From: Variovorax boronicumulans NBRC 103145 | Lineage (GTDB): Bacteria > Pseudomonadota > Gammaproteobacteria > Burkholderiales > Burkholderiaceae_C | NCBI RefSeq assembly: GCF_001591345.1 | Contig: NZ_BCUS01000020.1 | Span: 1-64,000 of the forward strand | Length of the DNA: 64,000 nucleotides | Direction: 5' to 3' | Part shown: positions 27,897 to 36,458 of the stretch, piece after piece | How positions within the stretch are numbered: the stretch's first letter is position 1 | Layout of the letters: every line of letters begins with the position of its first letter | Position numbers and translations under genes: made by a program | Notes under the pieces: model-generated | The model's database searches: none | What the model saw: only the letters and a program-made list of their open reading frames with translations | What the model was told of the DNA's origin: nothing

Positions 27897-28382
27897 TCAG
27901 GTGGCGCTGTTCGAGGCGGCGATGCCCCAGCGCGCCAGCGCCTCGTCGTCGGTCACGCGGGCATCGACCCAGCGCGCGCCCTCGGGCGTCTGCTCCTTCT
28001 TCCAGAACGGGGCCTGCGTCTTCAGGTAGTCCATCAGGAACTCGCAGGCCTGGAAGCTCTGGCCGCGGTGGGCGGACACCACCGCCACCATCATGATCTG
28101 GTCCAGCGGCTGCAGCAGCCCCACGCGGTGGATGACGCGCGCGCCCAGGATGTCGAAGCGCCGGTGGGCTTCGTCGATCATGGCCTCGATGGCCTTCTCG
28201 GTCATGCCGGGGTAGTGCTCCAGCTCCATCGAGGCGATGGTGCTGCCGTCGTTGCGGTCGCGCACGGTGCCGATGAAGCTGCAGACGGCGCCGACGCGCG
28301 CGTCGGCCGCGCGCAGGGCGGCGATCTCGGCACCGGCATCGAAGTCGGCCGTCTGGATGGAAACGCGAGGGAGCGAGGACAT
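27897..28382 (-). CDS. moaE: Molybdopterin synthase catalytic subunit MoaE
   Basis: A 161-residue MoaE. It carries G-T-V-R-D-R-N-D-G near residue 39, L-E-H-Y-P-G-M near 53, H-R-V-G-L-L near 84 and the conserved F-W-K-K-E near residue 126 including the active lysine. With MoaD thiocarboxylate it converts cPMP to molybdopterin. In this window it is separated from moaD (30569-30820) by about 2.2 kb of opposite-strand genes. MoaD and MoaE are often adjacent, so an insertion or local rearrangement is likely. Confidence 0.95.
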   Translation of the reverse strand: MSSLPRVSIQTADFDAGAEIAALRAADARVGAVCSFIGTVRDRNDGSTIASMELEHYPGMTEKAIEAMIDEAHRRFDILGARVIHRVGLLQPLDQIMMVAVVSAHRGQSFQACEFLMDYLKTQAPFWKKEQTPEGARWVDARVTDDEALARWGIAASNSAT

Positions 28383-28418
28383 GCCCAAATTGTGGCACTG
28401 CCGCCCTACACTGCGCCG

Positions 28419-29444
28419 ATGCCGGCCCCCACGTCGCAGCCCCTGACACCCGACGATGTCGAGATGCTGCGGCGCGTCGACCTTGCCGCGCGCACCCCGG
28501 CCGCCGGCCTGGCGGTGCTCGCCGTGCTGCTGGCGGGCTGCGCCCTCGTCTTCGTGGTGATCGGGCGGCTGGCCAGCGCCCCGCCGGGCCTGGCCCTGGC
28601 GATGAACGCGGCGGCACTGGTCACCTTGCTGCTGGGCGTGTGGCTGTTCACCCATCGGGCGCGGATCGACCGGCGCCTGGCCCAGGCCACCCGCGAGGCC
28701 CTGGCGAAAAATAGCAAGTTCACCGTGGCCGGCACCGTGGACCACGTGGCCGCCCTGCCCGGCGGCGCGCTGCGCTACACGGTCGACGGCCAGTTCCACG
28801 TCGACGTCGTGCCGGTGCTGGGCCTGGACGCGCCTCGCAGCCACGCCACGGGCCGACCACTGACGGCGGTGCGGCACCTGGCGCAGGCGCCCGTCGAGAT
28901 CGAATGCGTGGCGCGCGACAACGCCGTGCATCTGCTGCTGCGCACGCGTTATCCGATGGCGCGCCAGGCCATGCGCAGCGAGCGGCCAGCCACCTCGCGC
29001 GACCGTCGGCGCGCCGGGCGCTCGGACCGCCGCTTCATGAGCGTCGTGCTGGCGGGCGGCGCGGTCCTGGCGATCGGGACGGCGTGGGCCGACGGTTTTC
29101 GCCCGGGCTTCGGCCTGTTCATGGCGGGGTACGCGGCCGCCATCTGTGCGCTGGTGTTCGCGGTCGGCGTGCTGCCGCAGCTGCTGCGCGCACGCCGGTT
29201 CACGCACCTGCACACGGTGAGCGGGCCGGTCACCGAAATCCTCACGGCCCAGGTGCCGCAGGGCAAGCACACGGCGGAGGTGCGCTGGTTCCGGGTCGAC
29301 GGCCAGCTGTTCGGCGCGCTCGACCTCAAGACCGACGCGCAGCTGGGCAACCAGGTCACGGTCGAATTCCTGGGCAATGCCCGCGCCGCCGAGGGCGGCC
29401 GTGTCGTGAGCCTGCAACGCAGCGCCACCGCACCGCCGGCCTAG
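28419..29444 (+). CDS. Membrane protein of unknown function (duplicated TM/beta architecture)
   Basis: A 341-residue protein with two halves. Residues about 25-85 hold two helices followed by a soluble beta-rich segment (T-V-A-G-T-V-D-H-V). A second helical hairpin at about 205-255 is followed by another soluble segment beginning T-V-S-G-P-V-T-E-I. The two soluble parts look like distant repeats, as in DUF3592-type proteins, but I am not sure of the family. The start lies 36 bases from the divergent moaE start, so the two share a promoter region. Confidence 0.6.
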   Translation: MPAPTSQPLTPDDVEMLRRVDLAARTPAAGLAVLAVLLAGCALVFVVIGRLASAPPGLALAMNAAALVTLLLGVWLFTHRARIDRRLAQATREALAKNSKFTVAGTVDHVAALPGGALRYTVDGQFHVDVVPVLGLDAPRSHATGRPLTAVRHLAQAPVEIECVARDNAVHLLLRTRYPMARQAMRSERPATSRDRRRAGRSDRRFMSVVLAGGAVLAIGTAWADGFRPGFGLFMAGYAAAICALVFAVGVLPQLLRARRFTHLHTVSGPVTEILTAQVPQGKHTAEVRWFRVDGQLFGALDLKTDAQLGNQVTVEFLGNARAAEGGRVVSLQRSATAPPA

Positions 29445-29452
29445 GCGCGACA

Positions 29453-29560
29453 ATGCAGCCCATGCCTTCGCGCCGCACGTCCATCCGCCTCTCGCCTTCG
29501 TTCGAAGGCCAGGCACGCGCGCGCCAGGGCAACAAAGCCAAAAAACCAAAGCTCGTCTGA
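29453..29560 (+). CDS. Possible very small basic protein (35 residues)
   Basis: An ATG eight bases after the preceding stop opens a 35-residue frame, very rich in Arg/Lys (ends NKAKKPKLV), with a second ATG at 29462. It has no clear ribosome site. A short basic tail of this kind could be a real small protein or chance. It follows the membrane gene closely on the same strand. Confidence 0.3.
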   Translation: MQPMPSRRTSIRLSPSFEGQARARQGNKAKKPKLV

Positions 29561-29569
29561 CCGGAGCCG

Positions 29570-29600
29570 AGGTTCCGTCGTCGGATGAGCGACGGAACCT
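29570..29600. repeat. Perfect 11-bp inverted repeat upstream of the DapA-like gene
   Basis: AGGTTCCGTCG (29570-29580) pairs with CGACGGAACCT (29590-29600) across a nine-base loop. It lies 83 bases before the DapA-like start. There is no T-run, so it is either a leader hairpin or an operator. Confidence 0.7.
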
Positions 29601-29682
29601 GCCAAGGCTTTGGCCCCTCTTGGGTTGCGCGCGCATCGGACGGTGGTTCTTTCCATCGGTCGATTCCTGAAAGGAAGCCTGC

Positions 29683-30582
29683 GTGCCACATCAACAACCA
29701 ACCGCCGACACCGCCACCGATTTCTCGGGCCTGTGGGTCGCCCTCGTCACCCCGTTCCGCGACGGCGCGGTCGACCACACCGCCCTGGCGGCGCTCGTGC
29801 GCCGGCTCGCCAACGACGGCGTGACCGGCTTCGTGCCCTGCGGCTCGACCGGCGAAGCCGCCGCGCTCGACGAGGCCGAGCAGCTGGCCGTGCTCGACAC
29901 CGTGCTGACCGCCGCGGGTGGCCTGCCGGTCGTGATGGGCGTGTCGGGCTACCACCTGGGCAAGACCACGGCATGGGTGCGCAGGCTCTCGGAACGCCCG
30001 CTGGCGGGCCTGCTGGTGGCCGCGCCGCACTACATCCGCCCGTCGCAGGCCGGCGTGCTCGAGTGGTTCCACGCCATCGCCGATGCCAGCACGGTGCCCG
30101 TGCTGGTCTACGACATCCCCTACCGCACGGGCGTGACCATCTCGCGCGAGACGATGCTGGCGCTGGCCGAGCACCCGCGCATCCGCGGCATCAAGGACTG
30201 CGGCGGCGACATGGCCAAGACGCGCGCGGTGATCGCCGACGGCCGGCTGCAGGTGCTCACGGGCGAAGACCACCAGATCTTCGCCACCATGGCCGAAGGC
30301 GGCGTGGGCGCCATCGCGGCCAGCGGCCATGTGCAGACGAAGCACCTCGTGCGGCTGGTGCGCCTGCTGGCCGAGAACCGGCTGGCCGAGGCGCGCGCCG
30401 AATGGCAACCGCTGCAACCGCTGCTGGAGATGCTGTTTGCCGAACCCAACCCGGGCCCGCTGAAGGCGCTGCTGGCGCATGCGGGCGAACTGCGCGACGA
30501 ACTGCGCTCGCCGATGACGCGCGCGTCGGACGGCCTGCGCGAGCGCCTCGTGGCGCTGGACGCGCGGCTCAGCCGCCCGTGA
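29683..30582 (+). CDS. DapA/NAL-family class I aldolase (dihydrodipicolinate synthase-like)
   Basis: A 299-residue TIM-barrel lyase with G-S-T-G-E near residue 54, the Y-D-I-P-Y-R-T-G motif (Tyr143, Arg148) and the Schiff-base Lys171 in GIKDCGG. Arg148 matches the carboxylate-binding arginine of true DapA. The GTG start has AAGGAAG nine bases upstream. It could be a second 4-hydroxy-tetrahydrodipicolinate synthase or an aldolase for another pyruvate-derived substrate. No lysine-pathway neighbours are present. Its end overlaps moaD convergently by 14 bases, inside a GC hairpin (30573-30589). Confidence 0.85.
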   Translation: MPHQQPTADTATDFSGLWVALVTPFRDGAVDHTALAALVRRLANDGVTGFVPCGSTGEAAALDEAEQLAVLDTVLTAAGGLPVVMGVSGYHLGKTTAWVRRLSERPLAGLLVAAPHYIRPSQAGVLEWFHAIADASTVPVLVYDIPYRTGVTISRETMLALAEHPRIRGIKDCGGDMAKTRAVIADGRLQVLTGEDHQIFATMAEGGVGAIAASGHVQTKHLVRLVRLLAENRLAEARAEWQPLQPLLEMLFAEPNPGPLKALLAHAGELRDELRSPMTRASDGLRERLVALDARLSRP

Positions 30583-30820
30583 CGGGCGGGAAGAACGCGA
30601 CTTCGCAGTCGTCGTTCAGCGCGGCGGCTTCGTCGCTCATGGCCTGGTCGAGCGCCATGCGCACGGCCTTGCCGCGTGCGAGCGCAATGGCGTAGGCCCC
30701 GCCGCGGGCTATGAGTTCGTCGCGCAGGGCGGCCAGCGTGCCGGCGGCCGTGTCGACGGTTTCACCGCTGCTGGACAGTGCCTCGCGCACGGAGGCGAAA
30801 TAACGGATGCGGACCTTCAT
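30569..30820 (-). CDS. moaD: Molybdopterin synthase sulfur-carrier subunit MoaD
   Basis: An 83-residue ubiquitin-like protein. It opens V-R-I-R-Y-F-A-S-V-R-E and ends in the essential P-P-V-T-G-G tail, whose terminal glycine becomes the thiocarboxylate. It is the last gene of the minus-strand run alaA-DUF1176-hom-thrC-mobB-moeA-moaD, eight bases after moeA. Its catalytic partner moaE lies 2.2 kb further on. Confidence 0.95.
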   Translation of the reverse strand: MKVRIRYFASVREALSSSGETVDTAAGTLAALRDELIARGGAYAIALARGKAVRMALDQAMSDEAAALNDDCEVAFFPPVTGG

Positions 30821-30828
30821 GGGGTGGT

Positions 30829-32118
30829 TCAGCCGAGCAGCGATGCGAGGGGAATGAAGTTCACGGTGTCGCCGGCCTGGATGGTCCGGCCCGCCGGGTT
30901 GTCGACCAGCCCGTCGCCCCAGACCATCGAGGTGAGCACGCCCGAACTCTGGTTGGCGAACAGGTCGAGCCCGCCCGCCGCGTTCCGCCGCACGCGCAGG
31001 AACTCGCGGCGCTTGTCGGCGCGCGGCCAGTCGAAATCGGCGCGCAACGGCACGGCCGCGGGCGCCACGCGCGTGGCGCCCTGCAGCGCGAGCAGGAAGG
31101 GCCGCACCAGCATCAGGAAGGTCAGGAAGCTCGACACCGGGTTGCCGGGCAGCCCCGTGACGTGGCAGGCGCCCTGCCCGTTCTTGCGCGCGATGGAACC
31201 GTAGGCGAAGGGCTTGCCGGGCTTCATCGACAGCGACCACAGCTGCAGCTCGCCCAGCGACTGCAGCGCGGCGCGGATGTGGTCTTCTTCGCCGACCGAG
31301 ACGCCGCCGGTGGTGATGATGAGGTCGCTCGCCTCGGCCGCCTCGCGCAGCGCGGCGATGGTGGCTTCGCGGTTGTCGGGCACGATGCCCAGGTCGTTCA
31401 CCTCGCAGCCCAGGCGGTGCAGCAGCGCGCGCATGAAGAAGCGGTTCGAGTTGTAGATCGCGCCGGGCTTCATCGCGTCGGGCGCGACCTCGCCGGGCAT
31501 CACCAGCTCGTCGCCGGTGGAGAGCATGGCCACGCGCGGCTTGCGCGCGACCTGCAGTCGGTCGAAGCCGACGCTGGCGGCCAGGCCGAGCGCGGCGGGC
31601 GTGAGGCGTTCGCCGCGCTGGAGCACCACGTCGCCCGAGGCCACGTCCTCGCCTGCGCGGCGCACCCACTGGCCGGCCACGGGCGCGATGGCGATGCGCA
31701 CCGCCCCCAGGCCGCCCTCTTGCGGCGTGGCGGCCGTGTCTTCCTGCATGACGACCGCGTCGGCGCCTTCGGGGATCTGCGCCCCCGTGAAGATGCGCGC
31801 CGCCGTGCCGGCCGCGAGCGGCGTGCCGACGGTGCCGGCGGGAATGCGCTGCGTCACGGCCAGCTCGGTGCCGGGCGTGGCGCAATCGGCCGCGCGCACG
31901 GCGTAGCCGTCCATCGCACTGTTGTCGCGCGGCGGCACGGTGAGGCCCGAGACGAGGTCCTGTGCCAGCACGCGCCCGTCGGCATTGAAGGTGCCGACGC
32001 TCTCGGCCGGCAGCAGCGGCCGGGCCTTGGCGAGCAGCACCGCGATCGCTTCATCGAGCGGCATCAACGGCGGGCGCGAGGACGAGGCGGCGAAGGGAAC
32101 GGGAGAGGAATCAGCCAT
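30829..32118 (-). CDS. moeA: Molybdopterin molybdenumtransferase MoeA
   Basis: A 429-residue enzyme that inserts molybdate into adenylated molybdopterin. Family motifs are visible: D-N-S-A-M-D-G-Y-A near residue 65, G-A-Q-I-P-E-G-A-D near 110, the MoCF-domain T-T-G-G-V-S-V-G-E-E-D near residue 265, M-K-P-G-K-P near 299, and L-P-G-N-P-V-S near 322. It overlaps the mobB stop by eight bases and precedes moaD by eight, so these cofactor genes form one unit. Confidence 0.95.
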   Translation of the reverse strand: MADSSPVPFAASSSRPPLMPLDEAIAVLLAKARPLLPAESVGTFNADGRVLAQDLVSGLTVPPRDNSAMDGYAVRAADCATPGTELAVTQRIPAGTVGTPLAAGTAARIFTGAQIPEGADAVVMQEDTAATPQEGGLGAVRIAIAPVAGQWVRRAGEDVASGDVVLQRGERLTPAALGLAASVGFDRLQVARKPRVAMLSTGDELVMPGEVAPDAMKPGAIYNSNRFFMRALLHRLGCEVNDLGIVPDNREATIAALREAAEASDLIITTGGVSVGEEDHIRAALQSLGELQLWSLSMKPGKPFAYGSIARKNGQGACHVTGLPGNPVSSFLTFLMLVRPFLLALQGATRVAPAAVPLRADFDWPRADKRREFLRVRRNAAGGLDLFANQSSGVLTSMVWGDGLVDNPAGRTIQAGDTVNFIPLASLLG

Positions 32119-32656
32119 GGTGTCCGGGGTTGTAGTCGAAGCGCTCGCCGCTGTCGATCAACCACGTGGCAATGGCCTCGGCGTCGTTGAGGTCGAGCAC
32201 CGGGCGCACCGTGGCCTCGGGCAGGCCGTCCGGCGCATCGGTGGCGATGGCGGTGACAAAGGGGTCGTCGATGTACAGCGCGGGGCGCGGCGCCTCGCCG
32301 TCGCCGCTCGGGCGCCAGACCTCGATCTTGAGCACGTCGCTGTGCCGGAAGCCCTCGACCAGCGCCCAGTCGACCGCCGGATGCAACTCGGCGAGCAGCT
32401 GGTGCACCGTGAGCTCGACCGGCACCTCGAACTCGCGCATCAGCGCGAGCCGCTGGTCGGACGCGACGACCACCTCGAAGGCCCCGGCTTGCCGGTGGCG
32501 CCAGGTGTCCTTGCCGACGTGGTCGATGTCGAAGCGGTGGTGCGCATGCTTGACCACCGACACGCGCAGCCCGCGCTGCTTGAGCACGGGAATCAGGCGC
32601 TCCACCAGCGTGGTCTTGCCTGCGCCGGAATACCCGGCGAAGCCGACGACCTTCAT
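32111..32656 (-). CDS. mobB: Molybdopterin-guanine dinucleotide biosynthesis adaptor MobB
   Basis: A 181-residue P-loop GTPase (Walker A G-Y-S-G-A-G-K-T-T at residues about 8-16, followed by V-S-V-V-K-H-A-H-H). MobB assists MobA in forming the guanine dinucleotide cofactor. Its presence suggests bis-MGD enzymes such as nitrate reductase or formate dehydrogenase elsewhere in the genome. It is 15 bases downstream of thrC and overlaps moeA. The N-terminus starts directly at the first beta strand, so the ATG at 32656 is secure. Confidence 0.93.
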   Translation of the reverse strand: MKVVGFAGYSGAGKTTLVERLIPVLKQRGLRVSVVKHAHHRFDIDHVGKDTWRHRQAGAFEVVVASDQRLALMREFEVPVELTVHQLLAELHPAVDWALVEGFRHSDVLKIEVWRPSGDGEAPRPALYIDDPFVTAIATDAPDGLPEATVRPVLDLNDAEAIATWLIDSGERFDYNPGHHG

Positions 32657-32671
32657 GCCGCGGACGCCCGG

Positions 32672-34087
32672 TCAGTCGCAGTGCTGGGCGATGTAGGCCT
32701 TGACGGCCTCGGCATCGGCCGGCAGCTGGACCACGCGCTTGGGCAAGGCTTCGATGCCTTCGAACTTCTTCGGGCGCGCGGGCTCCTCGCCCAGCGCCTC
32801 GACCACCGTGGCCGCGAACTTGATCGGCAGCGCGGTCTCGAGCACCACCATCGGCACGCCGGGCGTGAGCTGCTCTCGCGCGGCCTTGAGGCCGTCGGCG
32901 GTGTGCGGATCGATCAGCGTGGCGAAGCGCTTCTCGGTGTCGCGGATCATCGCGAGCCGGTCGGCGTGCGTGCTGCGGCCACTGCGAAAGCCGAAGCGCT
33001 CGGCGGCCAGCTGGAACGCCGGGTCGGCGCTCAGGTCGAAGCTGCCCGTCAGGCCCAGGTCGTCCACGAACAATTGGCGCAGGCGGTCTGCATCGCGGCC
33101 GACCAGGTCGAACACGAAGCGCTCGAAGTTGCTGGCCTTGCTGATGTCCATCGAGGGGCTGGAGGTTTCGTGCGTGTCGACCGCCGCGCGCACGCGATAC
33201 ACGCCGGTGCGGAAGAACTCGTCGAGCACGTCGTTCTCGTTGGTGGCGACCACCAGCGTCTGGATCGGCAGGCCCATCATGCGCGCCACGTGGCCCGCGC
33301 AGACGTTGCCGAAGTTGCCCGAGGGCACGGTGAAGCTCACCGGCTTGTCGTTGCTCGCCGTGGCCTGGAAGTAGCCCGCGAAGTAGTAAACAACCTGCGC
33401 CAGCAGGCGCGCCCAGTTGATCGAGTTGACCGTGCCGATGCGGTACTTGCGCTTGAAGCCCAGGTCGTTCGACACCGCCTTGACGATGTCCTGGCAGTCG
33501 TCGAACACGCCAGTGATGGCGATGTTGTGGATGTTGGCGTCCTGCAGGCTGAACATCTGCGCCTGCTGGAACGGGCTCATGCGGCCGTCGGGCGAGGTCA
33601 TGAAGACACGCACGCCCTTCTTGCCGCGCATGGCGTACTCGGCCGCGCTGCCGGTGTCGCCACTGGTGGCGCCCAGGATGTTGAGCTCGGCGCCGCGGCG
33701 GGCCAGTTCGTACTCGAACAGGTTGCCCAACAGCTGCATCGCCATGTCCTTGAAGGCCAGCGTGGGACCGTTGGACAGGGCTTCGAGGTACACGCCGTCT
33801 TCGAGCTCGCGCAGCGGCACGATCTCGTCGGTGCCGAACACCTCGGCCGTGTAGGTCTTCGCGCAGATCGCCTTCAGGTCGGCCGCGGGAATGTCGTCGA
33901 TGTACAGCGAGAGGATTTCGAAGGCCAGCTCGGCGTAGGGCAGCGTGCGCCACTTTGCGAGCGTGGCGGTGTCGACCTGCGGGTACGTCTCGGGCAGGTA
34001 CAGGCCGCCATCGGGCGCCAGGCCTTCGAGGAGGATTTCGCAGAAGCGCTTGCGGTCGGCGTGGCCGCGGGTGCTCAGGTAGTTCAC
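32672..34087 (-). CDS. thrC: Threonine synthase
   Basis: A 471-residue PLP enzyme of the short ThrC class that starts N-Y-L-S-T-R-G. The cofactor lysine lies in L-S-N-G-P-T-L-A-F-K-D near residue 112. G-A-T-S-G-D-T-G-S-A near residue 150 and the F-T-V-P-S-G-N-F-G-N segment are typical. It converts O-phosphohomoserine to threonine. The GTG start overlaps the hom stop (GTGA), coupling the two steps. No thrB-type kinase is beside it. Confidence 0.96.
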   Translation of the reverse strand: MNYLSTRGHADRKRFCEILLEGLAPDGGLYLPETYPQVDTATLAKWRTLPYAELAFEILSLYIDDIPAADLKAICAKTYTAEVFGTDEIVPLRELEDGVYLEALSNGPTLAFKDMAMQLLGNLFEYELARRGAELNILGATSGDTGSAAEYAMRGKKGVRVFMTSPDGRMSPFQQAQMFSLQDANIHNIAITGVFDDCQDIVKAVSNDLGFKRKYRIGTVNSINWARLLAQVVYYFAGYFQATASNDKPVSFTVPSGNFGNVCAGHVARMMGLPIQTLVVATNENDVLDEFFRTGVYRVRAAVDTHETSSPSMDISKASNFERFVFDLVGRDADRLRQLFVDDLGLTGSFDLSADPAFQLAAERFGFRSGRSTHADRLAMIRDTEKRFATLIDPHTADGLKAAREQLTPGVPMVVLETALPIKFAATVVEALGEEPARPKKFEGIEALPKRVVQLPADAEAVKAYIAQHCD

Positions 34088-35424
34088 TTCAACTCTTCCT
34101 TGCGGATGCGCACGATGGGCTCGAGCACGGTCGGCAGCGCCTGCAGCTCGGCCATGACGTCATTGACGGTGCCTTCGCGCGCGTCGTGCGTGAGGATGAT
34201 GAGGTCGGTCTGCGTCGAGCCTTCGCCGCCCACTTCGTCGGCTTCGCGCTGCAGCACGGCGTCGATGCTGATGCCGGCGGTGGCCAGCAGGCCCGTCACC
34301 TTGGCGAGCACGCCGGCCTGGTCGGCCACGCGCAGGCGCAGGTAGTAGCTGGTGACGACCTCGGCCATCGGCAGCACCTTCAGGTCGCTCATGGCGTCGG
34401 GATGGAACGCCAGGTGCGGCACGCGGTGTGCGGCGTCGGCGGTGTGCAGGCGGGTGATGTCGACGAGGTCGGCGATCACGGCGCTGGCGGTCGGCTCGCT
34501 GCCGGCGCCCTTGCCGTAGTACAGCGTGGTGCCCACGGCGTCGCCGTGCACGACCACGGCGTTCATGGCGCCCTCGACGTTCGCCAGCAGGCGCTTGGAC
34601 GGCACGAGCGACGGGTGCACGCGCAGCTCGATGCCCTGGGCGGTGCGCTTGGTCACGCCCAGCAACTTGATGCGGTAGCCGAGCTGCTCGGCGTACTTGA
34701 TGTCCTGCGCGGCAAGCTTGGTGATGCCTTCGACGTGAGCCTTGTCGAACTGCACCGGAATGCCGAAGGCGATGGCGCTCATCAGCGTGACCTTGTGCGC
34801 GGCGTCGACGCCTTCGATGTCGAAGGTGGGGTCGGCTTCGGCGTAGCCCAGGCGCTGGGCTTCCTTCAGCACGGTGGCGAAGTCCAGGCCCTTGTCGCGC
34901 ATCTCGGACAGGATGAAGTTGGTCGTGCCGTTGATGATGCCGGCCAGCCACTGGATGCTGTTGGCCGTGAGGCCTTCGCGCAGCGCCTTGATGATCGGAA
35001 TGCCACCGGCCACTGCGGCCTCGAAGGCCACCATCACGCCCTTGGCATGCGCGGCCGCGAAGATTTCGGTGCCGTGCACGGCAAGCAGTGCCTTGTTGGC
35101 CGTGACCACGTGCTTGCCGGCCGCGATGGCTTCGAGCACGAGCTGCTTGGCAATGCCGTAGCCGCCGATGAGTTCGATGACGATGTCGATGTCGGGGTTG
35201 GCGATGACTTCGCGCGCATCGGCGACCACCTTCACGCCTTCGCCGGCCACTTCGCGGGCACGGGCGGTGTCGAGGTCGGCCACCATGGTGATCTCGATGC
35301 CGCGGCCAGCGCGGCGCTTGATTTCTTCCTGGTTGCGCTGGAGCACCTTGAAGGTGCCGCTGCCGACCGTGCCTGCGCCGAGCAGGCCTACTTGGATGGA
35401 TTTCATGGGAGGGGTCGCGTTCAT
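34084..35424 (-). CDS. hom: Homoserine dehydrogenase
   Basis: A monofunctional homoserine dehydrogenase of 446 residues. It has an N-terminal Rossmann fold (V-G-L-L-G-A-G-T-V-G), a catalytic domain with G-I-I-N-G-T-T-N-F-I and A-E-A-D-P-T-F-D-I-E-G-x-D-A-A-H-K, and a C-terminal ACT domain for threonine feedback. It reduces aspartate semialdehyde to homoserine. The ATG at 35424 overlaps the DUF1176 stop (ATGA); an in-frame ATG at 35406 would give a 440-residue protein. Neither has a strong ribosome site, so translational coupling favours 35424. Confidence 0.95.
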   Translation of the reverse strand: MNATPPMKSIQVGLLGAGTVGSGTFKVLQRNQEEIKRRAGRGIEITMVADLDTARAREVAGEGVKVVADAREVIANPDIDIVIELIGGYGIAKQLVLEAIAAGKHVVTANKALLAVHGTEIFAAAHAKGVMVAFEAAVAGGIPIIKALREGLTANSIQWLAGIINGTTNFILSEMRDKGLDFATVLKEAQRLGYAEADPTFDIEGVDAAHKVTLMSAIAFGIPVQFDKAHVEGITKLAAQDIKYAEQLGYRIKLLGVTKRTAQGIELRVHPSLVPSKRLLANVEGAMNAVVVHGDAVGTTLYYGKGAGSEPTASAVIADLVDITRLHTADAAHRVPHLAFHPDAMSDLKVLPMAEVVTSYYLRLRVADQAGVLAKVTGLLATAGISIDAVLQREADEVGGEGSTQTDLIILTHDAREGTVNDVMAELQALPTVLEPIVRIRKEELK

Positions 35425-36458
35425 GGTTTGGATGGGGTGAGAGACGGTGCTGTGGCGTCCACGAGGCGGCTGACGTAGCGCGGCAGGCTCCAGGCGCCGC
35501 CCGCGAAGCCGCGGCACATGCCGTCGCCGTTCGCACTGGTGCGCACGAAGGTCGTGCCGTTGAAGTGCCAGGTTTCGCTCGACCAGCAGTCGCCGATGCC
35601 GCGGCCCTTCATGGAAGAGGTGACGCTGGCGTCCTTGTCGTCGAACTCGCCGCTCGCTTCGAGCGACACGGGCGCATAGGGCGGCTTGTCGTTGGCGGTC
35701 CAGAGCAGCGTGGTGTAGTTGTACGCGCCCACGCCGCAGCCCAGCGCCAGAAGCACCTTGCGGTCGCTCAGGCGGTGAACCTCCACCGACCTGGCGTTGA
35801 CCTGGTCCTGGTTGTTGCACTGCTCGCGCGCGTCTTTCAGGTCGAGCGACGGAAAGATGCGCGCGGCCAGCGCGTCGTCGCCAGGCCGCGCCTTCGGCGG
35901 CTTGACCACATGGACGACGGGCATGGGCACCGGCGGCAGCACGGAAGATTCGGGCTTGGCGCCCTTGCGCACCAGCGCACCCGGGGTGCCGACGCGGCCT
36001 TGTGCTTCGTCCATTTTCAGCAGCACGGCGTTGAGGCCGGCGAGCGACAGCGTCCACTTCTTGCCGCCGTTGGCAGTGACGGTGGCGTCGTCGCTCTTGA
36101 GCAGCTCGGGCAGCACTGCGCGGATCTGGCCCTGGTCGAAGCTGGCGGTTCCCGCGTCGAGGCCGGACAGGGCGGCCTTGCCGACCTTGAAACGCAGCGG
36201 CCCCTTGGCACTGCCGTCATCGCCGATCTGCAGTTGAATATCGAGGGCCGTGTTCGGCCCGGCCGCGCGGGTGATCAGCATCGACACCTGTTGGTGCTCC
36301 CCGCCGTCTGCCTGGTAGCCGGCGGCGCGGCAGGTCAGCGTGTTGTCGCAGACCAGTTCCCAGTCGTTGTGCGAGAACGAGACCGGATCTTTCTTCCCGG
36401 CCGCGCCGACAGACAGTGCGCCCAGCAAGAGCGCGGCAGCGACGCAGGCGGATTTCAT
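35421..36458 (-). CDS. DUF1176 domain secreted protein
   Basis: A 345-residue protein with a signal peptide (ending near S-V-G-A-A-G). The sequence matches the DUF1176 family: an N-terminal W-E-L-V-C-D-N-T-x-T-C-R-A-A-G-Y motif, with cysteine pairs spread through the mature part. The function is unknown and a periplasmic location is likely. It overlaps its neighbours on both sides by four bases (ATGA with alaA upstream and with hom downstream). This is an unusual place for a secreted protein, inside an amino-acid biosynthesis operon. Confidence 0.8.
   Translation of the reverse strand: MKSACVAAALLLGALSVGAAGKKDPVSFSHNDWELVCDNTLTCRAAGYQADGGEHQQVSMLITRAAGPNTALDIQLQIGDDGSAKGPLRFKVGKAALSGLDAGTASFDQGQIRAVLPELLKSDDATVTANGGKKWTLSLAGLNAVLLKMDEAQGRVGTPGALVRKGAKPESSVLPPVPMPVVHVVKPPKARPGDDALAARIFPSLDLKDAREQCNNQDQVNARSVEVHRLSDRKVLLALGCGVGAYNYTTLLWTANDKPPYAPVSLEASGEFDDKDASVTSSMKGRGIGDCWSSETWHFNGTTFVRTSANGDGMCRGFAGGAWSLPRYVSRLVDATAPSLTPSKP

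Noticed and set aside
30573-30589. GC hairpin CCGCCC/GGGCGG as a terminator between the DapA-like gene and moaD
   Set aside because: The stem overlaps the coding end of both genes and has no T-run, so I only mention it as a feature of the overlap.
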